From contig JAUNJN010000022.1 of assembly GCA_030533235.1 (NCBI GenBank), positions 1-38,475 of the forward strand: DNA of 38,475 nucleotides, written 5' to 3'. The notes beneath the pieces are model-generated. The model made no database searches and was not told the origin of the DNA. It saw nothing but the letters and a program-made list of their open reading frames with translations. The position numbers were made by a program, and so were the translations under genes. Origin of the DNA: Eubacteriales bacterium. GTDB lineage: Bacteria > Bacillota > Clostridia > Lachnospirales > Lachnospiraceae. Positions 24,053 to 32,842 of the stretch are shown here, piece by piece; position 1 is the stretch's first letter; each line of letters begins with the position of its first letter.

Positions 24053-25339
24053 TTATACCTCCTTACAGTGATCAGCGAGGAATGTAAGTGCCTTTCTGGC
24101 AGCAATATCCTTTTTGATTGACTCCATTTCCTTATCACCAACTAATTCTTTAAGCTTATCTGCTTCCATCTGATAAGCCTCAGCCATCTTTGTGATTTCC
24201 TCATTAAACTCATCATCAGAAACTTCGATGTTCTCCGCAGCTACAACCGCATCAAGTACAAGACCGTTCTTGATTCTCTTGATTGCATCCGGCTTAATCT
24301 GCTCAAGCATAGCTTCTTTTGTTGTGTTCATAATCTGAAGGTACTGCTCCATCTGAAGACCCTGATACATCATATTCTGAGAAAACTCTTCAAACATCTT
24401 CTCCTGATTGTAAGCAATCATCGGTTCCGGAATTTCAACCTCTGACGACTCAGCAACCTTCTCAACAACCTTTGTCTGCTTCTCACGTGTTACTTCTCTT
24501 TCCTTCTTAACCTCTAATATCTTCTTGACATCTTCCTTGTATGCGTCAAATGTCTCAAAAGAAGAAACCTCACTTGCAAACTCGTCATCCAACTCAGGAA
24601 GCTCGATTTCTGTAATTGCAAGCAATTCAACTTTAAATACAGCAGGCTTATCCTTTAAATCTGCAACATGGTAATCAGCCGGGAATGTAACATTTACATC
24701 GAAGGTATCTCCGATTGACTTTCCAACAATCTGATCCTCAAAAGTATCAATGAATGAGTGAGAACCGAGTGTAAGCTTGTAGTTTTCTCCCTTACCGCCT
24801 TCAAATGCTTCTCCGTCAACAAATCCTTCGAAGTTGATTGTGACTTCATCATCCATCTTTGCAGGTCTGTCTTCTACAGTGATGGATCTTGAATTTTCCT
24901 TCTGAGCCTTAAGAATCTCTGCCATAACCTCATCATCTGTTACGGTAGCATCCAATTTCTCAATCTCAACACCCTTATACTGTCCAAGCTTGATTTCCGG
25001 TTTGATTGCTACAGTTGCTGTAAAGATAAAAGCCTTACCCTTTTCAATCTGTACGACATCAATTTCAGGGCTGGAAACGATTTCTTCCTCACACTCACCG
25101 GCTTCCTTTGGATAATACTCATTGATGAGCTGATTAGCAGCATCTTCATAGAAAACACCTGCTCCATACATCTTCTCGATATATGCCTGAGGCACCTTAC
25201 CCTTACGGAATCCAGGTACTGAAAACTTATTCTTATTTTTGTTGTAAGCGACTGTAATCGCTTTTGTAAACTCTTCTGCAGGCACTTCAATTGTTAATTT
25301 TGCCATGCTTCCTTCTAATTTTTCTACTGATAAACTCAT
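24053..25339 (-). CDS. tig: Trigger factor (ribosome-bound chaperone, PPIase)
   Basis: 428 residues from ATG at 25339, with AAGGAGG upstream. N-terminal ribosome-binding domain carries the signature GFRKGKVP (about 45-52). Central FKBP-type peptidyl-prolyl isomerase domain (about 160-245: [19 protein letters not shown]...). The C-terminal chaperone part is helical and acidic. First gene of tig-clpP-clpX-engB with a consensus promoter. Length is usual. Confidence 0.96.
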   Translation of the reverse strand: MSLSVEKLEGSMAKLTIEVPAEEFTKAITVAYNKNKNKFSVPGFRKGKVPQAYIEKMYGAGVFYEDAANQLINEYYPKEAGECEEEIVSSPEIDVVQIEKGKAFIFTATVAIKPEIKLGQYKGVEIEKLDATVTDDEVMAEILKAQKENSRSITVEDRPAKMDDEVTINFEGFVDGEAFEGGKGENYKLTLGSHSFIDTFEDQIVGKSIGDTFDVNVTFPADYHVADLKDKPAVFKVELLAITEIELPELDDEFASEVSSFETFDAYKEDVKKILEVKKEREVTREKQTKVVEKVAESSEVEIPEPMIAYNQEKMFEEFSQNMMYQGLQMEQYLQIMNTTKEAMLEQIKPDAIKRIKNGLVLDAVVAAENIEVSDDEFNEEITKMAEAYQMEADKLKELVGDKEMESIKKDIAARKALTFLADHCKEV

Positions 25340-25385
25340 TTGTCCTTTTCCTCCTTGTATTGCATGCAAAAGCACTATCCGTACG

Positions 25386-25414
25386 ATTATAGCATATGAA
25401 AAATTATCCGTCTA
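25386..25414 (-). promoter_or_regulatory. Promoter of the tig-clpP-clpX-engB operon
   Basis: TAGACG (25409-25414), 17-nt spacer, TATAAT (25386-25391) preceded by TGC, i.e. a perfect extended -10. No CIRCE or CtsR-like repeat is visible next to it. Confidence 0.85.
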
Positions 25415-25447
25415 TATTTTTTGCGAAATTATAATGAAAATAAAGCC

Positions 25448-25518
25448 AAAAAAAGCTCGTTTCTATAGTATATGTGATATGTCAGAACTTTATCACTCCT
25501 ATAGAAACAAGCTTTTTG
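25448..25518 (-). terminator. Long terminator downstream of the spore-protein gene
   Basis: Outer stem GCTTGTTTCTATAG with CTATAGAAACGAGC, one G-U or mismatch, and an inner GTGATA/TATCAC. On the minus strand it ends with seven T. On the plus strand only five T follow, so it is mainly a minus-strand terminator. Confidence 0.85.
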
Positions 25519-25556
25519 TTTTATTGAATCAAGATTATTGTTTTGTTATGCAAAGA

Positions 25557-25760
25557 TTACTTGCCTGACATCTGCTCTTCCTGTCTCTTGATCATCTGAC
25601 GAACCATCTCGCCACCAATAGAACCACTCTCACGGGAAGTGAGGTCTCCGTTATAACCCTGCTTTAAGTTTACGCCAAGCTCATTGGCTACTTCCATTTT
25701 AAACTTATTCATAGCTTCTCTTGCTTCCGGTACACTAGTTGTGTTGTTTGAATTTGACAT
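25557..25760 (-). CDS. Alpha/beta-type small acid-soluble spore protein
   Basis: 67 residues from ATG at 25760, GGAGG upstream. Signature KFKMEVANELG (19-29), with the germination-protease site next to Glu23, and the DNA-binding C-terminal half DLTSRESGSIGGEMVRQMI (39-57). It coats spore DNA in the dormant spore and is degraded on germination. Monocistronic, with a sigma-G-like -10 (25807-25813) and its own terminator. Its presence argues for a spore-forming host; a related species that lost sporulation genes can retain it. Confidence 0.95.
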   Translation of the reverse strand: MSNSNNTTSVPEAREAMNKFKMEVANELGVNLKQGYNGDLTSRESGSIGGEMVRQMIKRQEEQMSGK

Positions 25761-25806
25761 TCTTTTTTCCTCCATTCATTTAATTAAGACTTAATTGTCT
25801 TATGAA

Positions 25807-25813
25807 TAGTATG
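25807..25813 (-). promoter_or_regulatory. Sigma-G-like -10 box of the spore-protein gene
   Basis: CATACTA on the minus strand equals the known sigma-G -10 consensus. A matching -35 (GNATA-type) is not evident 17-18 nt upstream, where the sequence is AGTTT/TTATT. Late forespore expression is inferred. Confidence 0.6.
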
Positions 25814-25831
25814 AGAAAAAAGAATAAAAAT

Positions 25832-25865
25832 AAACTGGTAATTACTTGCTCGTAATTACCAGTTT
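25832..25865 (-). terminator. Strong, nearly bidirectional terminator of the giant surface gene
   Basis: A perfect 14-bp stem, AAACTGGTAATTAC (25832-25845) with GTAATTACCAGTTT (25852-25865), 6-nt loop; the minus strand continues TTTATTTTTATTCTTTTTT. It lies 12 nt after the surface-protein stop. Confidence 0.92.
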
Positions 25866-25877
25866 ATATAAAATTAT

Positions 25878-28800
25878 TTATTGATTATTTTTATATTTTT
25901 TTGAAACAAAAACCATACCGCATCCCGCTGCTCCCATCAAGAGCACCAATAATACAATCGGTGTTGCATCTCCTGTTTTTGGTGATTCCGGAGAACCTAA
26001 GTACGTATAAGAATTCGGTCTGTTTTCCGGTGGAGTAACATCTGCCGGTCTGTCAGGGACGGATGGATCATCCGGCTTTGACGGATCATCCGGATCGGAT
26101 GGCTTATCCGGTTGTGACGGATCATCCGAAATCGGAACTGCACGAAACTGTGCCATAATTACCATATCAGATGTTACATTTGAATAATCGGCATCCCAAC
26201 CAACAAACTCAAAAGTATACGAATCGGTTGCCGCCTTTGTCGGAACCTCTGTCGGCGGTGTTGCTGCTGTACCTTCCTGTACAATCTCCGTCTTCATGAC
26301 ACGGCCATCACCGTCTTTCCAATTAACAATATATGTTGTCTCAGACGGAATCACACGATATAACGCATAAACAGAAAAGAATCTTGTTTGAATCGTGATA
26401 TAATTGTCGGAAACAATAGCTTCCGGTGCAGTCGTCCAATTCATAAAGGAATAATTTCCGTTATTATTATGAACAGATGCTACATAAATATTCTGTCCGG
26501 CCAAATCACCTAACGGGAAGGAAATAGTAATCGGATTGTACAACTCCGGAACCTGTTTTGGTGTTCCATTCACATAATTACCGTATTGATCCCAAACTTC
26601 CTTAGAAACAGTTAACTCAATATATTTTTCAATGACAGCATTTTGTGCCATGTTAAGCTTGAAAATGTTTTTTTCCTCAGTTGATACATCATCTGCATCC
26701 ATATAATTTGCATGTAATGTAATTTTGATGCTTCCTCCGGCTTCCAAAACAGCAACATCCTCATCGGTCAAAATTCCCTTGTAAACGGAATTATCATAAA
26801 TTGACTCAAGATTATCTGCTGTCAGTAAAATAGATCCGTCTTCGATAACTACCTCTGTGGAAAGACCGTTAAATACAAGATTTACACCACCCATAGCAGC
26901 ATAATTTTCCGGAAGAATTACACCGGCATTCTCAATCATAACAGAAGCTGTCTCTATCAAAACGCCGTTTGTTGCAACCACTCTGTATGCTCCGTCCTTC
27001 AATTTGTCAAAACTGTATGCTTCATCAGACGAAGATTCTATTTTTTTGCTGGCAATGAGCGTATTTGCCTCATACAGGCTTACATATACCGGATAATCCT
27101 TGTCAATATAATCCGGAGCATATGTAACCGTACCATGAACAGTACCTCTTCCGTCCGAAGACAATGTACGGAATACACCCTCTTCTACACATATTTGAGA
27201 TTTTTCATCACTTGCAAATACTTTATATTGATACAATGTATCCGGCGTCAAATCTCGAAATCCGCAATCCATATGAATTCGATTTCCATTTTCTGTCTTG
27301 TTAAACAGTGCTGTACGGTACGCGGTCTCGCCTTGCTTCTTATATGCGATATAACATTCGTTCACATCATATGTTCCGACAATCACATCAGCTTCTAAAT
27401 AGGCGGTTGTCGCCGTAATCTCTGTAACCGGTGCAACAAACATCTGAAGCGGAACATAATCAACAGCCTCTGATGTATTACCTGCAATATCAGATGCCGT
27501 TATCTGATAGTTTGCATTTGTGTCAACCTTAATTTTACCGATATAGCTACTTTCTTCTGCTGTAACCTCGACGCGGTTGCCATTTACATACACCTTATTT
27601 ACGTCAATACCGCTTTCTGTATCTTTCAAACGGAAATTCACATACAAATCTCCATTTTCATCGATATATGCATTCATAATTTCCGCAGACGGCTTTGTTG
27701 TATCAACATTCACAATCTTCTTTGTGACTGCACTTTCGATTCCTGATTCGCTGATACTCCATGCCTCAATCGTTATCGTACCTTGTGCATTTAATGTAAA
27801 GCGTTCCTCGTTATCACCTGCATCGACCGTTGACTGATTGGAACTGTTACCTGCTGATACCTTGTATTTGGTTGTTACCGGAACACCATCTGCCGTAACA
27901 GTCTGACAGGTAATCAAAGCCTCCGGAGGATTTTCACCCTTATACCAGCCGGACGTGCCAAGCTCACCGTCAATATCAATTTCCGGCGCATCCGGTACGC
28001 TTGTCGAAAGCTTCGTAAATGTACGTTCCTCTGAATTTATATTACCGGCAATATCCTCTGCTTCCAAAATGTAGGTACCATTGTTTACAATACGATATCC
28101 TTCACAACGAAGCTGATGCTTTTCATCATCATCCGCCGGATTCCATACCTTAATCGGCACCTTTCCGGTTCCGTCCTGCTTATACAATGTAACCTTATAA
28201 ATACCACTTTCGTCCGAGCCCTCAATGACTGTAAAGTCAAAATCCACTCCGGATGAATACTCATCTCTGTTTGCAATCGCATCAATGGAAATATCAGGGA
28301 ACTTACAATCCACCATATACGGTCCAACCGCAGGTGTTGTCACTGTATTACCTGCATTATCTTTAAGCACGGCAGATATTGTATATGCTCCAATCGGCAT
28401 AGCGGAGTCTGCAATCACATAATTAAATGTGTAGCTTGTATTTTTTCCCGTCTGCCAAGCCTCCTCTGCCGGCGCCGGCGTAATCACCCCATCCGGAGTC
28501 TGAATATTCCATACAATGCTATTAACACCACTCTCATCATCACTTGCATTTACCGAGAGACACAACTTATTGTACCATGTATCTGCTACCGCAGAAATAC
28601 CGTCTGCATCCTTCACATCAATCTCTGCATCCTCGATATTATTCTCTACCATCCACTCATAATAATCATTTACAGATGTCATTTCATCAAATACATCCAT
28701 ACGAACCCGGCTGCGTCCGGAAGTATTTGTTGCCTGATCCTCTGCATAGACAACAAGCTGTCCGCGATTTGCAGTTCCGATCGTAATTGTAGCAACATAA

Positions 28801-31544
28801 TTATTTTCAGCAGGATTCGGAACAAAGCCAACGTGAGTTTCGCCGCTCACACTTCCGTTCTGATCCTCAAAATAGTAGTAAAGATTTGTACAAGGACTAT
28901 CCTCTGACGTATAGTAAATCTTTAATGTTACAAACTCGACACCCTCCTGACTATGATAATAGGAGCCAAAGTTAAAACTGTTAATAAATGATTTTGGAGT
29001 TGCCGAAACCTTATCGATAACCGGACCGTGTGAATCTACATATACATGAGGAATCGTAACAATTCTTGTAACCGCACCGGTACTTGATGAACGCATCTGA
29101 AACTGAACCGTTCCGTCGGCCATATCCTCTATGGAAATCGAACTTGACCAACCAAGTGCAAGCACCTCACTTTCAGACATTCCCTCCGTGATATCGTTTT
29201 CATCTGTCACACGACGTATCTGATCATATTCCGTGGACTCCCGAAGAGGCTTTATCACAAGACTCTTATAGTAATTATTTACTTTATCGCCAATCAATTC
29301 GTGTTCTGCAGTACCATCATCTCTTGTAACCAAGAAGTTCATAGTAAGCCCGCTTGCAGAAGCACTGTAGTTTTTACCGGTACTGTCAATTAACGGTGAA
29401 ATCGAATATGCCTTTGGATTACTATAGAGTGTACGTGCCGTAGACCAATCAGTAAATCCAACATATTCCTTCACAAACTGAGTTGTGTTCCCGGCAGCCA
29501 AATAACTGTTATATACTGCACGATCCGCCTCCGCAAGAGCACTGACGCTCGCCGCATCCAAATCCAGTTCGTATTTTGGAGTCGGATTACCAAACTTCAC
29601 GACATCCGTCTGTCCATCCTGCAATGCCATAATAACTGTAAGACCCTTCTGGCTGATTGTACCGATTCCATCCAGCGTAATCGTATCCGGAATTGTATAT
29701 CGATGCTTATGCGTTCCATCCAAGCTTACATCTTCTAACGTTACAGCCTTTCCTGTACCGACATTAGCATTATCAAACGACGCAGACTGCTTAAAGGATA
29801 CTGTTACATCATCCGAGTCAAGCACTCCGACTAAATTTGCAGTTGTTTTAACATCAATATGACTATTACCGGAATATTCCTTTGACGGCGGGTTTACTCC
29901 GTCCGAATTGCGTACAGAGCTCGCATCAATTGTAATTTCCTTTGGCAGGATATTAAGTGTAATCGGACAATTCTGGCTAATACTGCTATTGTGACTGTCT
30001 GTAATTGTGACATTAATTTTGATGGTTGTCGTTGGAACATCCAACGTTTTTGTACTGCTGAATGTAATACCGCGATTACCGTTTGCGTCTGTCTTTGGAC
30101 TTTGAACAATTCCATATTGATTCAGTATTGCATTATCCGCTGACGAAATCTGGTAAGTAAATCCTGTACTGTCCTTACCGTCCAGCTTGTAATTTGCACC
30201 AAGAGTTGCTGAAAATGCATCTCCGTATACAGCTGTAATTACCGCTCCATCTCCCGCAGATGCGCCAACAGAAAGTATCTCGCTGTCTGAAGAAAGTGCA
30301 ATATCCTTATAAGACCATACCGCATCAATGGCTCCGTTTTGCTCGATATTCGGCTCCAAAGATACTGTTCCAAGTGCACGTACAAGCTTCATCGCATCCT
30401 CCGATGATAAGGTTGCGCCTGCATTAAACGTCTCTCCCGCACACGACCATTGGGAAATATAGTATGCCTCACTGACAAGCGCATCTCCCATTGTATTACC
30501 CGGAAGTGTCAATGTTCCTCCGTATGTATAAAAAACCGTAGCCGTCTGTGTAGTCGTATCCTCAATATTGTTTACGATCTCGGAATCCAAGCCTGCCGGC
30601 ATTCCGGTAAAGGTAAGTTCGATTGTCTGAGGTTTCCAATCAGCTGTATATGTGATAGTACCGGTTGCATTGGTAATCGGAATGTTCTGCGTTGTATCAT
30701 AGGATGCTCCGCCATATGAAAGCCCCTGATATGTATATCCGGTTTTGTATGCGGATATCGCCGATGCCTGATCAACCGGATAAGAGGTTTCCGGATTCAT
30801 CTCTCCCGGCAGTGCAATACTGCTTACATCTACCTTCTTGGTTGCAAGCTGCGTCGTCCCATCAACATCTACAATTTCAACATCATAGGCTGTGCGATTC
30901 ATTTTGTAATAAAGCGTATATGTTCCGGAAGCCACCGACGGATCCGTATTATCTATTACGATACTGCTTTCTGAAATTGCCGTACTACATGCCAAATCCG
31001 TATAACAGCCTGTGACCTTAAAGTTATTTGGATTTTCAGAAGTGAACTTTTGAATCACTGTTGGATTGTCCGGTAAATTAATTGTAAATTTCCCATCCTC
31101 GCCTGCTGTCACGTTTTGTGTTGAAGCAGCAACCGTTCCGTTCCCTCTTTCATCCACACGGACAAAATATACAATAAGTTCTGTCGGAATTTCCCCGGGT
31201 GCAGCGAGCAAAGCCATACCGCTGTCCGATAATTCCATATCGTCTGCGTCATTCAAAGGAAGGACATCAACCTCTTGTGTTTCAGCCGCATCCGTATTGG
31301 ATGCAAGTAAATCTTCCCCGTCATCCATACTTGCAGCGTCCGATGAAAGAAACAAAGACTGCGTCACAAGCATCGCCATAATCATAATTGATGCAACGAC
31401 TCGCTTCCCATTTCCCTTGCCCCAACAAATCATCTGGGATATTGCACTGACTACCGCGACAAGCGCCAATGTCGGATATACCAATATCCTGTGCTTTTTT
31501 CCGACATTGAGCAGTTTTTTAATGATTTTGTCTTTCAATCTCAT
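25878..31544 (-). CDS. Giant sortase-anchored surface protein with Ig-like, YDG/MBG, Fn3 and InlB-type modules
   Basis: 1888 residues from ATG at 31544 (GAGGTG 5 nt upstream). Two hydrophobic segments at the N-terminus: about 22-40 (VYPTLALVAVVSAISQMI) and about 49-66 (VVASIMIMAMLVTQSLFL), with a Ser-Ala-Ala-Ser cleavage-like site near 70. An acidic linker follows. Then beta-rich repeats: Ig-like modules, a YDG/MBG-like part around 560-650 (KEYSG...DDVTVSF...), more Ig-like modules (about 980-1330, NASDDESGVNSI and DNAGNTV), an Fn3-like domain near 1400-1490, a carboxypeptidase-regulatory-like part (GTVHGTVTYAPDY), an InlB-type repeat near 1745-1800 and a PDDPS-rich spacer. It ends with SPKTGD, a hydrophobic segment and KKYKNNQ. 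It is a likely adhesin, covalently attached to the wall. No sortase in the window. Confidence 0.9.
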   Translation of the reverse strand: MRLKDKIIKKLLNVGKKHRILVYPTLALVAVVSAISQMICWGKGNGKRVVASIMIMAMLVTQSLFLSSDAASMDDGEDLLASNTDAAETQEVDVLPLNDADDMELSDSGMALLAAPGEIPTELIVYFVRVDERGNGTVAASTQNVTAGEDGKFTINLPDNPTVIQKFTSENPNNFKVTGCYTDLACSTAISESSIVIDNTDPSVASGTYTLYYKMNRTAYDVEIVDVDGTTQLATKKVDVSSIALPGEMNPETSYPVDQASAISAYKTGYTYQGLSYGGASYDTTQNIPITNATGTITYTADWKPQTIELTFTGMPAGLDSEIVNNIEDTTTQTATVFYTYGGTLTLPGNTMGDALVSEAYYISQWSCAGETFNAGATLSSEDAMKLVRALGTVSLEPNIEQNGAIDAVWSYKDIALSSDSEILSVGASAGDGAVITAVYGDAFSATLGANYKLDGKDSTGFTYQISSADNAILNQYGIVQSPKTDANGNRGITFSSTKTLDVPTTTIKINVTITDSHNSSISQNCPITLNILPKEITIDASSVRNSDGVNPPSKEYSGNSHIDVKTTANLVGVLDSDDVTVSFKQSASFDNANVGTGKAVTLEDVSLDGTHKHRYTIPDTITLDGIGTISQKGLTVIMALQDGQTDVVKFGNPTPKYELDLDAASVSALAEADRAVYNSYLAAGNTTQFVKEYVGFTDWSTARTLYSNPKAYSISPLIDSTGKNYSASASGLTMNFLVTRDDGTAEHELIGDKVNNYYKSLVIKPLRESTEYDQIRRVTDENDITEGMSESEVLALGWSSSISIEDMADGTVQFQMRSSSTGAVTRIVTIPHVYVDSHGPVIDKVSATPKSFINSFNFGSYYHSQEGVEFVTLKIYYTSEDSPCTNLYYYFEDQNGSVSGETHVGFVPNPAENNYVATITIGTANRGQLVVYAEDQATNTSGRSRVRMDVFDEMTSVNDYYEWMVENNIEDAEIDVKDADGISAVADTWYNKLCLSVNASDDESGVNSIVWNIQTPDGVITPAPAEEAWQTGKNTSYTFNYVIADSAMPIGAYTISAVLKDNAGNTVTTPAVGPYMVDCKFPDISIDAIANRDEYSSGVDFDFTVIEGSDESGIYKVTLYKQDGTGKVPIKVWNPADDDEKHQLRCEGYRIVNNGTYILEAEDIAGNINSEERTFTKLSTSVPDAPEIDIDGELGTSGWYKGENPPEALITCQTVTADGVPVTTKYKVSAGNSSNQSTVDAGDNEERFTLNAQGTITIEAWSISESGIESAVTKKIVNVDTTKPSAEIMNAYIDENGDLYVNFRLKDTESGIDVNKVYVNGNRVEVTAEESSYIGKIKVDTNANYQITASDIAGNTSEAVDYVPLQMFVAPVTEITATTAYLEADVIVGTYDVNECYIAYKKQGETAYRTALFNKTENGNRIHMDCGFRDLTPDTLYQYKVFASDEKSQICVEEGVFRTLSSDGRGTVHGTVTYAPDYIDKDYPVYVSLYEANTLIASKKIESSSDEAYSFDKLKDGAYRVVATNGVLIETASVMIENAGVILPENYAAMGGVNLVFNGLSTEVVIEDGSILLTADNLESIYDNSVYKGILTDEDVAVLEAGGSIKITLHANYMDADDVSTEEKNIFKLNMAQNAVIEKYIELTVSKEVWDQYGNYVNGTPKQVPELYNPITISFPLGDLAGQNIYVASVHNNNGNYSFMNWTTAPEAIVSDNYITIQTRFFSVYALYRVIPSETTYIVNWKDGDGRVMKTEIVQEGTAATPPTEVPTKAATDSYTFEFVGWDADYSNVTSDMVIMAQFRAVPISDDPSQPDKPSDPDDPSKPDDPSVPDRPADVTPPENRPNSYTYLGSPESPKTGDATPIVLLVLLMGAAGCGMVFVSKKYKNNQ

Positions 31545-31671
31545 CTTCACACCTCGAACTCCCCGAATAAATACCGGGTCCTTTCCTCAAAATAATATGT
31601 ATTTCAGCCATTTTTCGTCGAATTGTTGTATAAATAGTTATAAAATCCCATAATTATTCATACTATGCCTT

Positions 31672-31700
31672 ATTTTATCATATCTGTTTGAAAAAAGAAA
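31672..31700 (-). promoter_or_regulatory. Putative promoter of the giant surface gene
   Basis: TAAAAT (31672-31677) in TGATAAAAT, an extended -10; the -35 TTTCTT (31695-31700) is weak at 17 nt. The leader of about 120 nt has a CCCG/CGGG hairpin (near 31561-31577). No known riboswitch was recognised in it. Confidence 0.5.
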
Positions 31701-31741
31701 TAGTTTTTAGGTGTTTTTCCACAAAATATTGTACCCGGATC

Positions 31742-31765
31742 AAAAAAAGGTATTTATTTCGTACC
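31742..31765 (-). terminator. Weak terminator-like element after the 81-aa gene
   Basis: GGTA (31762-31765 on minus) with TACC (31749-31752), 9-nt loop, followed by seven T. Only four base pairs, so doubtful. Confidence 0.35.
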
Positions 31766-31775
31766 GTCGCACCGC

Positions 31776-32021
31776 TTATCGATTCAAATCCTGTTTCCAA
31801 AGCGGTACGTAGGTTCCGTTAAAAAATTCCGATAAATGATTATTTAGATGTTCTCTTTCACGAATCACATTTTCCGGTGTAATTCCGTAATAGTAATACG
31901 GTTGTTCCTGTAACCACATTTGATCATAATCCGTTTTTGTATAATTCACCCCCCGTGATTGAACTGACTCTTCTTTCCCCAATGTTTCTGCTTCGAAAAT
32001 TAATTCATCGTTTTTTCCCAT
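31776..32021 (-). CDS. Orphan 81-aa protein behind a structured leader
   Basis: Small soluble protein, MGKNDELIFEAETLGKEE at the N-terminus and a Tyr-rich middle (QPYYYYGITPENVIRE), acidic overall, no signal peptide, TM or Cys. The Shine-Dalgarno AGGAGGAG before the ATG is strong and the promoter is close to consensus, so the gene is real. I do not recognise a family. The upstream leader is about 115 nt and can fold into a three-way junction (32094-32137). Its promoter is independent of luxS, which ends at its own terminator upstream. Confidence 0.8.
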   Translation of the reverse strand: MGKNDELIFEAETLGKEESVQSRGVNYTKTDYDQMWLQEQPYYYYGITPENVIREREHLNNHLSEFFNGTYVPLWKQDLNR

Positions 32022-32093
32022 ATTCTCCTCCTGTTTCCCTAATCATAGTTTTGAAATGTGTCATGATAATTATGACGAAATGACCAATTTGAA

Positions 32094-32137
32094 AATCGGA
32101 AATCGCATTATGCGATGGGCACAGAATCTGCCCGATT
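32094..32137 (-). promoter_or_regulatory. Possible three-way-junction structured leader (riboswitch-like)
   Basis: On the minus strand AAUCG(G) at the very 5' end (32137-32132) pairs with (C)CGAUU (32099-32094). Inside are hairpin GGGCA/UGCCC with a 7-nt loop (32133-32117) and hairpin AUCGC/GCGAU with a 5-nt loop AUAAU (32116-32102). A further GTCAT/ATGAC hairpin lies at 32060-32076. Closeness to the predicted transcription start makes it a leader, not a terminator. I recognise no known riboswitch class. Confidence 0.4.
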
Positions 32138-32145
32138 ACATGTTT

Positions 32146-32174
32146 ATGATATGATGTTTTTCTCATACGGTCAA
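32146..32174 (-). promoter_or_regulatory. Promoter of the 81-aa gene
   Basis: TTGACC (32169-32174), 17-nt spacer, TATCAT (32146-32151). The expected transcription start near 32139 coincides with the first base pairs of the leader structure. The rest of the 309-nt gap 32022-32330 holds only this leader, the promoter, AT-rich sequence and the luxS terminator. Confidence 0.85.
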
Positions 32175-32270
32175 TACATTTTTCGAAAAAAAACGACACA
32201 AAACGAACTTTATTATTTACTCTCTGACATATATCCGCATCTGGCAGATTTTTAATGAAATCATAGATAT

Positions 32271-32312
32271 AAAAAAAACCCTTGAACCTTTATCATATTA
32301 TTGGTTCAAGGG
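32271..32312 (-). terminator. Intrinsic terminator of luxS
   Basis: A perfect 10-bp stem, CCCTTGAACC (32279-32288) and GGTTCAAGGG (32303-32312), 14-nt loop; the minus strand continues with eight T. Just after the luxS stop. Confidence 0.92.
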
Positions 32313-32330
32313 AAGTAGATGGAACAGTTG

Positions 32331-32810
32331 CTACTTTGGATATACCAACCGTTCTTTTGTTATATTCAATAATACATTGTCCATAAACTGCTTACACAAA
32401 TATTTTGCCATATTCAGATTCATATCAAGATAATTTCCACAATCCTTTGCGGATGCCCCCGGCACTTCGCCTTCATAATCTTTCATAAAACTGAATAATT
32501 CATTCATTAGCGGAAGTATTTTTTCTGACGAATAATCTCCGGACAAAAGTAAATAAAAACCTGTTCGACATCCCATCGGTCCAAAATAGACAATTTTATC
32601 CCCGTATATAGGATGATTGCGTAAAAATGTTGCCGCCAAATGTTCAATTGTATGAATCTCGGCTGTATTCATCACCGGTTCAAAATTCGGTCTTGTCATA
32701 CGAATATCAAATGTTGTCACTACCTCTGCTCCGATATGATCTTTTCTTGAAACATATATCCCCGGCAAAAGTCTTGTGTGATCAATTGTAAAGCTGGCTA
32801 TCTTTTCCAT
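32331..32810 (-). CDS. luxS: S-ribosylhomocysteine lyase (AI-2 synthase)
   Basis: A 159-residue homodimeric metalloenzyme. Metal ligands H53 and H57 (EIHTIEHL), C124 (KDCGNYL), and catalytic C81 (GCRTGFY) are all present. It turns S-ribosylhomocysteine into homocysteine and DPD, the AI-2 precursor. It is 32 nt after mtnN, which supplies its substrate, and 5' of its own terminator. Start has TAGGAGGAG upstream. Confidence 0.97.
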   Translation of the reverse strand: MEKIASFTIDHTRLLPGIYVSRKDHIGAEVVTTFDIRMTRPNFEPVMNTAEIHTIEHLAATFLRNHPIYGDKIVYFGPMGCRTGFYLLLSGDYSSEKILPLMNELFSFMKDYEGEVPGASAKDCGNYLDMNLNMAKYLCKQFMDNVLLNITKERLVYPK

Positions 32811-32842
32811 TTTATCTCCTCCTATAAATTATGTGATTAATA

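Noticed and set aside
25340-25447. CtsR or CIRCE heat-shock operator at the tig promoter
   Set aside because: No direct heptad repeat or 9-9 inverted repeat is visible around the -35/-10.
31600-31670. Fifteen-codon frame MGFYNYLYNNS... in the leader of the giant surface gene
   Set aside because: No SD; AT-rich chance frame.
31716-31728. DnaA-box-like TTTTCCACA near 31720
   Set aside because: One imperfect copy in AT-rich sequence; no cluster and no origin genes nearby.
32005-32199. A 64-codon minus-strand frame overlapping the 81-aa gene start
   Set aside because: It runs through the -10 box and the structured leader of the 81-aa gene and has no SD. Composition is unlike its neighbours.
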